From CAZDBA01 sp964503615 (GTDB lineage: Bacteria; Planctomycetota; Planctomycetia; Pirellulales; Pirellulaceae), in assembly GCA_964503615.1 (NCBI GenBank), contig CAZDBA010000136.1:1-13029 (forward strand): a stretch of DNA of 13,029 nucleotides, given 5' to 3'. The notes beneath the pieces were generated by a model, which had not been told where the DNA came from, did no database searches, and saw only the letters and a list, made by a program, of their open reading frames with translations. Of the stretch, positions 7,945 through 13,029 are shown one piece after another (position 1 is the first letter of the stretch; each line of letters begins with the position of its first letter). Both the position numbers and the translations under genes were made by a program.

Positions 7945-8253
7945 CGTTTTGCTCCCAACCGAGAGAAATCGCCCCTTCGCACCGTCCAAAGATGCTTTGA
8001 AATTATTCGACCGTGTCCAGTAGCAGGCAACCTGGCAATCTTCCATGGGTTGTGTGATTAAGCTAAACATTGCAATCAGCCACCAAAATCAGTCGGAAAA
8101 TTGAAATTTGTGGAAGTCAAATCTGCTTGGCACCCGATCTAGTAAACTTATGCTTGCGGTTGATTACGGCTCTGCAGGAGCGTTGCCTCCAAAAAACGCT
8201 GTGACAAAACCTGACAGCAGATTTGAATTGAATTAATACGGAACGAAATTTAG
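7945..8253. other. gene-poor divergent intergenic region with inverted repeats
   Basis: This 309-base stretch lies between the divergent small CxxC gene and the selenoprotein-candidate gene, and should contain both promoters. It is AT-richer than its neighbours. I see no tRNA-like cloverleaf and no convincing -35/-10 pair. An 11-bp inverted repeat (8117-8127, TCAAATCTGCT, with 8216-8226) encloses an 88-base spacer. Inside the spacer is a 6-bp hairpin (8179-8184 AGCGTT with 8195-8200 AACGCT). Part of the region (7945-8070) is open on the minus strand and could be coding if the small gene used its longer start. Confidence 0.5.
8117..8226. repeat. 11-bp inverted repeat upstream of the selenoprotein candidate
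   Basis: The left arm is TCAAATCTGCT at 8117-8127 and the right arm is its exact reverse complement at 8216-8226, ending 27 bases before the ATG at 8254. The arms could pair in the leader transcript or mark a protein-binding region. A second short inverted repeat sits between them. A chance match of this length within 110 bases is unlikely but possible. Confidence 0.35.
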
Positions 8254-9627
8254 ATGAGCCTTTTTAAAACAAAACCGGGACTGCCTGATCACGAGAAGGC
8301 CCGTGTAGAATTTCACCTTCAGCAATTAGCAGAGTGTATCGGTTTTGATTTGATGCAATCTGATTTCCTGATACCGGGGGAATCGTTTCCAAACGACCCT
8401 CGTGATCTGAATTCAGAAGAGCTCTTGAAACGATTAGGAGAGCACCTCCACCACGACGTGGGGCCGGTGACCGTAATCAACAACCCCATGCCGATTCAGA
8501 AATGTGGCGGAGGTGGCTGAGGCGGCGGCTCTTGCGAAGGACTTGGCGGTCTGCCAGGTAAATACAATCACGACTCACGTACAATCACGCTTGAGACTGA
8601 ATATGCCTACGAGTCGAAACTGACCACGGCTGCGCTGATCCATTTTGTGGTCACAGACTTTCTTGCCCAAAAGAATTTTCCGCTTTGGGATTCTCCTGAA
8701 GTCGTTGACATCACGACCGTTGCTACCGGGCTGGGATTGTTGTTAGGCGAATTTAGCTTTGTCGAAAAAAACGCTCGCGTAGGAGAAGTCACCGATTGGG
8801 AACAATTTCGAAGAGGTTTCTTGACACAGAAATCGTTGGCTTACACGTTTGCTTTAGCAGCGTGGATTCGCAAAGACCTCAAACCGACGTGGACAAAGGG
8901 AATGCGTTCCGATTTACGTGGGCAAATAAAAAAAGCACTACGATATCTAGATAAGACGAACGACTCGTTCTTTGACATCGATTCGGCCTCGACAAAATTG
9001 CTTGGCCAACCCCAAGAGAACTGGTTACAAGCAGCCGCTTCGGGAGGAAACTCAAAACAAATCATCGCAATTCGTCAGTTCACAATCGACGAGAACCGAA
9101 CCGCCGAACAGTCCTCGATTCTGGTTGACAAACTTCGTTCTGGAAACGAATCGTTGATTCTAAATGCGATTTGGACTGCCGAACAAACGAAAAACAAATC
9201 GACTGGAGTCGTAAACGAACTCCGCGAGTTGCTCAATTTCCCGATGGAGGATATTCGCGCCAAGTCATTGATCACTTTGGCTTTTTTGGGCGAGATGGAC
9301 GACGAGACGGTTCGTCAAGCCGCAAAGATGCTTGGCAGCGGCGGGAAGTACATCGAATACGCAACCGCATTTTCGTTGTCTACCCTACCTACTGTTCCTG
9401 AAGACGTTTTGTTGCCCATGAACAAAGGGATGTTACGCGCATTGCAAGAATGCGATTACGGTCTACTTGCTCATTTTGTTACCGCTTTTGATCGCTGGGT
9501 AGAGACGCCCGAAGAATACTTCTCCAATGTCTTGTCGGAAGAAGAAGCATATCTCGAAATCGTATTGGAAACGCTCGGCCAAACTCGCGACCGTTTCGTC
9601 CAACTCAGTAAAAAAGCTGCCAGCTAG
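8254..9627 (+). CDS. candidate selenoprotein, 457 aa, in-frame TGA read as Sec89
   Basis: Two open stretches in the same frame (8254-8517 and 8521-9627) are separated only by TGA at 8518-8520. The 42 codons between the TGA and the first possible downstream start (GTG 8647, no Shine-Dalgarno) are open and protein-like (GKYNHDSRTITLETEYAYES), so one gene is the natural reading. The TGA lies in Cys84-GGGG-Sec89-GGGS-Cys94. Residues 8-75 form an N-terminal helical domain (VEFHLQQLAECIGF). Residues 105-175 resemble, from memory, an uncharacterised family with LAHExxH ... D-x-x-T-V-x-x-G-x-G; here the zincin motif reads IHFVVTDFL, so the metal site is lost. Residues 176-240 (GFLTQKSLAYTFALAAWIRKD) match the same family. 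The C-terminal about 200 residues are HEAT-like helices. The function is unknown; redox or metal-linked chemistry at Cys/Sec is inferred. Alternatives are a nonsense mutation, a sequencing error, or two genes. Confidence 0.82.
8518..8520 (+). other. in-frame TGA, proposed selenocysteine codon
   Basis: This single TGA interrupts an otherwise continuous 458-codon frame. It is centred between two cysteine codons (TGT 8503-8505 and TGC 8533-8535) inside a run of glycine codons, and a SECIS-like hairpin follows. TGA acts as an ordinary stop elsewhere in this window (kinase gene, 4075-4077), so genome-wide reassignment does not explain it. Confidence 0.8.
8541..8559 (+). promoter_or_regulatory. bacterial SECIS-like hairpin
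   Basis: ACTTGGC (8541-8547) pairs with GCCAGGT (8553-8559) over 7 bp with one G-U wobble, closing the 5-base loop GGTCT (8548-8552). In RNA the loop GGUCU is identical to the core of the E. coli fdhF SECIS apical loop bound by SelB, including the key G and U. The loop begins 27 bases after the TGA, inside the range accepted for bacterial SECIS elements. No bulged U in the stem is evident, unlike fdhF, but this feature is not universal. Confidence 0.8.
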
Positions 9628-9717
9628 ACCAACGGGCGCTTCCCGCTCAAATCATCGTATATCCTCCGTAGTGGTATTTCGCCAGAATTCCCGAAGTCCC
9701 ACCTAATACAATGTTTG

Positions 9718-9735
9718 AACGAACCTTTTTTCGTT
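9718..9735 (+). terminator. weak hairpin downstream of the selenoprotein candidate
   Basis: AACGAA (9718-9723) pairs with TTCGTT (9730-9735) across a CCTTTT loop. No T tract follows, so termination is doubtful. It is the only hairpin of note in the 217-base gap before the cyanophycinase-like gene. Confidence 0.2.
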
Positions 9736-9844
9736 TGCAACTACACATTGATTCTGGAAGTAAACAAAGAGGCATGCGATCCGGTCCCCAACAGTGTAGC
9801 ATTGGTTGCTTGAACCCAAGACGCGTAAACTTCAAGGACCTTAA

Positions 9845-11593
9845 ATGCCAAAAAATGCAATCCGAAGTCTCGCGATCGCGCTCTCCATCGCGATCACAAT
9901 CGTTTCATCGATCACTTGCCTGAAAGCGCAGACCAAATCGGCTGAAAGCAAAACACCTGAGAATCAAAAGCAGGAAACACAAGAGCTTTCGTTCGACGAG
10001 TCATTTGACCTGTGGCCGACTGATTTAAAAATTGGCGGGACGATCATTGCCAGCGGTGGAGGGAAAATTTCAGAAGCAGCGCTGGAGTATCTGCAATCAG
10101 AATCTGAAAAACGCAGAGCATCTACTTTAGTCGTACGCTTTTCAGACCACACCGAATGGGACGAAGACAAAGCCAGTCAACTTTTTGAAGATGCGACGAA
10201 GCTTGCTCAACTGGAGATTGCTGCCGACGCAACAGAGCTAGGCAAACAAGACCTGGATTTAATCCGCGAGTCAAATATTGTCGTCGTTGCGATCGATGAC
10301 GTTCCTAAACCCAGTCAATTGCCGGTCCTGAAAAGTTTGCTCTTCGCTGCACGAACCAGCGTTGCAGAGGGAGGAACCTTATTCTTAAAAGGCCCCTGCA
10401 TTGAATACTTGGGTGAGTATCGACTCAGCAAGGATTTCGATGACGCAACTCCAGAAGCGGCTTTCCACCTGTTCCCCAGTGCGATCATTCGATCGGGGTA
10501 CCAAGACAAAACGAATCGAACGGAACTGGTCAAAGCACTGGATTCCACAAACCGAACCGTTGGAATAGGCATCGAGGAAAATACGTCAGTCATTCTCCGA
10601 GGTAGAAAGATTCGCGTATTGGGAGAAGGACGTTCGACTTTTTTACTAGCTGCCAATGAAGACAAACCGGTGCGTGTACAACATGTCAGGCAGGCCACAT
10701 CGCGCCGCGCGAGTCCGTACAGCACCACGGTCGATTTGACGGCATGGCGTCGCGATGCGATCGAGCGATCCGTTACTACTTTTCCTGGCGCCGAACCTGT
10801 GACTCCGATCGTTAACAACGGGACACTTGTGATTGTGGGAGGAGGCGGCACACCTGCGGGGTTGATGAGAAAGATGGTAAATCTGGCCGGAGGTCGTAAA
10901 GCAAAAATGGTATACATCCCTTGCTCAGAAGCAGATGAAATCTCTGGACCTCAACGAACGGTTGAACAATGGAAACGGATGGGAGTCGAATCAGCTACCT
11001 TTATCCACACCAAAGATCGAAATAAAGCGAATTCAGACGAAGAGTTTCTGGAACCTCTTCGCGAAGCAACCTGCATTTGGTTTGGTGGAGGTCGACAATG
11101 GAATCTGGCTGATTCGTACTACGGAACCGAAGCGCACAGACTGATGAAAGATGTCTTAGCGCGAGGAGGAGTGGTCGGCGGATCGTCAGCGGGCGCTTCG
11201 ATCCAGGCAGAATACATGTGCCGCGCGAATCCGGTTGCCAATTTCGACATCATGGCACCCGGCTACGAAAGAGGGTTGGGGTTCATTGGTGGAATTGCGA
11301 TCGACCAGCATTTCAGCCAGCGCCGTCGACAAAAAGACATGACACAGCTCGTTGATCGATACCCTCAGTTGCTTGGTATTGGAATTGATGAATCAACAGC
11401 GATTATCGTTCAAAAATCAACGGCTGAGGTTGTTGGCAAAGGCAAAGTCTTCTTTTACAACCGAAACGAACCGGTCGTGAGCGGTAAGGATGATTTTCTT
11501 GCGCTGGGTAGCGGTTCTTCCTACGATCTGGCAAACAGAATTTTGATTGAAGAAGACGAAGAGGAAGCGGATTCAAAAGCTGAATCGCAATAA
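9845..11593 (+). CDS. exported cyanophycinase-like (peptidase S51) protein with duplicated fold
   Basis: This 582-residue protein has an N-terminal signal peptide: basic start, hydrophobic core at about 9-24, and likely cleavage after LKA at 26-28. Residues about 323-560 are a cyanophycinase/peptidase S51 domain. VGGGGTPAG is at 331-339, the FGGGRQWNL segment at 413-421, the nucleophile elbow GGSSAGA at 445-451 (Ser448), IDQHFSQR at 486-493 and GIGIDESTAI at 511-520. Known relatives hydrolyse beta-Asp-Arg in cyanophycin or act as dipeptidases. Residues about 57-275 mirror this order (GGTIIASGGG, GGTLFLKGP, GIGIEENTSVI, LGEGRSTFLLA) but lack the serine elbow, so they look like a dead second copy. 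The C-terminus is acidic. The start is supported by AAGGA at 9834-9838, six bases before the ATG. It lies alone between two gaps, so a monocistronic exported hydrolase is likely; the substrate is uncertain. Confidence 0.88.
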   Translation: MPKNAIRSLAIALSIAITIVSSITCLKAQTKSAESKTPENQKQETQELSFDESFDLWPTDLKIGGTIIASGGGKISEAALEYLQSESEKRRASTLVVRFSDHTEWDEDKASQLFEDATKLAQLEIAADATELGKQDLDLIRESNIVVVAIDDVPKPSQLPVLKSLLFAARTSVAEGGTLFLKGPCIEYLGEYRLSKDFDDATPEAAFHLFPSAIIRSGYQDKTNRTELVKALDSTNRTVGIGIEENTSVILRGRKIRVLGEGRSTFLLAANEDKPVRVQHVRQATSRRASPYSTTVDLTAWRRDAIERSVTTFPGAEPVTPIVNNGTLVIVGGGGTPAGLMRKMVNLAGGRKAKMVYIPCSEADEISGPQRTVEQWKRMGVESATFIHTKDRNKANSDEEFLEPLREATCIWFGGGRQWNLADSYYGTEAHRLMKDVLARGGVVGGSSAGASIQAEYMCRANPVANFDIMAPGYERGLGFIGGIAIDQHFSQRRRQKDMTQLVDRYPQLLGIGIDESTAIIVQKSTAEVVGKGKVFFYNRNEPVVSGKDDFLALGSGSSYDLANRILIEEDEEEADSKAESQ

Positions 11594-11594
11594 A

Positions 11595-11643
11595 AGCCTT
11601 CTTCTGTCTCATGCAAAATACATTTCAATTGTCGAAGAAAGCT
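11595..11643 (+). terminator. possible weak terminator or long-loop hairpin
   Basis: AGCCTTCTTC (11595-11604) pairs with GAAGAAAGCT (11634-11643) apart from one C/A mismatch, over a 29-base loop, and is followed by CTCATTTT. It sits directly after the cyanophycinase-like stop codon. The long loop and poor T tract make it a weak candidate. Confidence 0.25.
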
Positions 11644-11695
11644 CTCATTTTCTGTCTGGCCTTTAGGTTTGACCGGATTTCTTTAGACTATTGAG

Positions 11696-13029
11696 ATGGC
11701 TACCGTCTCGCCGCATGCTAAAGCGGCTGAGCAACTTTTGCAGTTGCCAAACAATTTTTCCTCCGGCAATGACTTTGAAGAAACGGTTGAGTTCCTTAAG
11801 CAAGGCAAACCGGTTTCGTATGACGAAGTCTGGGGATCATCTTGCGCGCTATTGGTCTCCGCATTAGCAACCCACTTTTCCCACATCGTAATCGTCACCA
11901 GTACACTAAAAGTTCAAGACGACACGCTGGACGATTTCGAAACGTTTTTGGATGCGAAAGTTCAGCGGTTCCCTGCAATGTCACTTTCGGTAAACGAAGG
12001 CGTAACCGTCGATCAGGAATATGGTGATCGCCTGCGGATGCTGAAAGGTCTGGTCGCCGCCGAGTGTCCTGCCGTGACGATAGCCAGCATCCAGGCCTTG
12101 GTTCAACCCGTCCCATCAGCCGAATCGATTATCAAGTTCTCGAAAACGGTGCGAGCCGGTGGGACGCTAGACGTGGAAGAGTTTTCCAAGTGGTTGTTGG
12201 AGAATGGCTTTCATCAAACAACTCAGGTCGAATTGGCGGGCGAGTTTTCCGTTCGAGGTGGGATCTTTGACGTCTTTGCTCCCGATTGGCTGCAACCCGT
12301 TCGGATCGAGTTGTTTGATAATGAAATCGAAACGATTCGCCAGTTTGAAATCGGTTCACAACGAAGCGTTGCCGATCTAGCCGAGATCGAAATCACCGTC
12401 CTTTCTCCTGACTTTAACGACGCCGTTCACTTCGCCGATTTTCTTCCCGAGGGAACGCTGATCATTCAGTTGGAACCGGGAGAAATCGCAGAGCAAGCGC
12501 GGCAATACCTCGAACGCAGCCCGCTAGCGGACAAACTGTTCGCTTGGCATCAAGTTACCCAAGCGCTGGCCGATCGAAACCTGCCAATGGCTACGGCAAG
12601 TCGATTGTCCACCGGTCAATTGGAAGGCCATCTGGCAATCGGGGCAGAACCGATCGAAGATTTTAGCGGTGACATCGGCGAACTGCGTAGCGAGTTGGAT
12701 CGAATCGCTGATGACCATCTGGTTTATGTCGTCTCTCGAGTTGAGGGCGAAGTCCAACGAGTATTCGAGATTCTATCTAGCACAGATACGGCAGCATCGG
12801 GTCGGCTGCGGTTGAGTGTCGGTTGCGTGCACTCGGGATTCCGTCTTCGAGCTCTCAAACAGATTGTCATCGGTTGTGATCAGCTATTTAAACGTGGCGA
12901 GTTGAGGCGAAGTCGTTCCCGACGTCGACTTGGCAAAACGATCGACAGTTTCCTGTCACTCCGCGAAGGCGACTTGGTCGTGCATCTTTCGCATGGGATC
13001 GGTCGATTTCGCGGCTTGAAGATGTTGGA
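11696..13029 (+). CDS. mfd: transcription-repair coupling factor Mfd, N-terminal part (cut by window end)
   Basis: Mfd displaces RNA polymerase stalled at DNA lesions and recruits UvrA for nucleotide excision repair. The frame is open from ATG 11696 to the window edge (444 full codons plus two bases), so only about the first 40 percent of a typical 1,100-1,200-residue protein is present. The N-terminal UvrB-homology module is visible: SYDEVWGSSCALLVSALA near residues 41-58, where the Walker A of UvrB is degenerate as usual in Mfd, VTIASIQALVQPVP near 129-142, and GEFSVRGGIFDVFAP near 182-196 followed by VRIELFDNEIETIRQF. The last residues (EGDLVVHLSHGIGRFRGL) begin the CarD-like RNA polymerase interaction domain. 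The helicase motor lies beyond the window. The start has no clear Shine-Dalgarno sequence but places the domain at the expected distance. About 100 bases separate it from the upstream gene. Confidence 0.94.
   Translation, partial: MATVSPHAKAAEQLLQLPNNFSSGNDFEETVEFLKQGKPVSYDEVWGSSCALLVSALATHFSHIVIVTSTLKVQDDTLDDFETFLDAKVQRFPAMSLSVNEGVTVDQEYGDRLRMLKGLVAAECPAVTIASIQALVQPVPSAESIIKFSKTVRAGGTLDVEEFSKWLLENGFHQTTQVELAGEFSVRGGIFDVFAPDWLQPVRIELFDNEIETIRQFEIGSQRSVADLAEIEITVLSPDFNDAVHFADFLPEGTLIIQLEPGEIAEQARQYLERSPLADKLFAWHQVTQALADRNLPMATASRLSTGQLEGHLAIGAEPIEDFSGDIGELRSELDRIADDHLVYVVSRVEGEVQRVFEILSSTDTAASGRLRLSVGCVHSGFRLRALKQIVIGCDQLFKRGELRRSRSRRRLGKTIDSFLSLREGDLVVHLSHGIGRFRGLKML

Noticed and set aside
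7945..8070. N-terminal extension of the small minus-strand CxxC protein to ATG 8070
   Set aside because: The longer start lacks a Shine-Dalgarno sequence, the added 42 residues differ in character, and the internal ATG at 7944 has GGGAG at good spacing.
8518..8520. Genome-wide reassignment of TGA to glycine or tryptophan
   Set aside because: The kinase gene in this window ends naturally at TGA (4075-4077), and the other genes are not littered with in-frame TGA. The glycine-rich context does leave a GGA-to-TGA mutation as a residual alternative.
8647..9627. Separate 326-aa gene starting at GTG 8647
   Set aside because: There is no Shine-Dalgarno sequence, the start falls inside a hydrophobic helix, and 42 open coding-like codons in the same frame link it to the upstream stretch.
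10315..10917. 200-aa open frame on the minus strand
   Set aside because: It is antisense to the S51 gene, low in complexity, without recognisable motifs, and explained by codon bias of the real gene.

Overview
The window looks like chromosomal DNA of a planctomycete, probably Pirellulaceae-like. This is inferred from a Hanks-type kinase with a periplasmic Cache-like sensor, a dockerin-like C-terminal tail of the kind common in planctomycete secreted proteins, several GTG/TTG starts with patchy Shine-Dalgarno use, and short loosely packed transcription units. No rRNA, tRNA, CRISPR array or insertion sequence was seen.

Layout. (1) 168-650: a small membrane-anchored protein of unknown function, convergent with (2) 1676-732 on the minus strand, a HAD-superfamily phosphatase/phosphomutase with an extra C-terminal domain. 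(3) 1768-4077: a transmembrane Ser/Thr protein kinase with a periplasmic sensor. (4) 4222-7540: a three-gene operon of deoC, a complete aldehyde dehydrogenase and a shortened catalytically dead aldehyde dehydrogenase. The last two together match the two-domain layout of ALDH16. The operon is followed by a dockerin-like gene remnant and a strong intrinsic terminator. (5) 7944-7693 on the minus strand: a small basic CxxC protein. (6) 8254-9627: a gene interrupted by one in-frame TGA. (7) 9845-11593: an exported cyanophycinase-like (peptidase S51) protein that appears to contain two copies of the fold. (8) 11696 to the window end: the N-terminal part of mfd.

The most exciting item is 8254-9627. 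Two same-frame ORFs are separated only by TGA at 8518-8520, the 42 codons after the TGA are open and look coding, and a 7-bp hairpin with apical loop GGTCT starts 21 nt after the TGA. That loop matches the core of the E. coli fdhF SECIS loop. The simplest reading is one 457-residue selenoprotein with Sec89 in a symmetric glycine-rich Cys-x4-Sec-x4-Cys motif. I know of no described selenoprotein family of this kind. A naive gene caller would split it into an 88-aa peptide and a GTG-started 326-aa protein.

Functional links are clear only in the deoC operon: DeoC releases acetaldehyde from 2-deoxyribose 5-phosphate, and an aldehyde dehydrogenase could oxidise it. The other genes look like independent transcription units.
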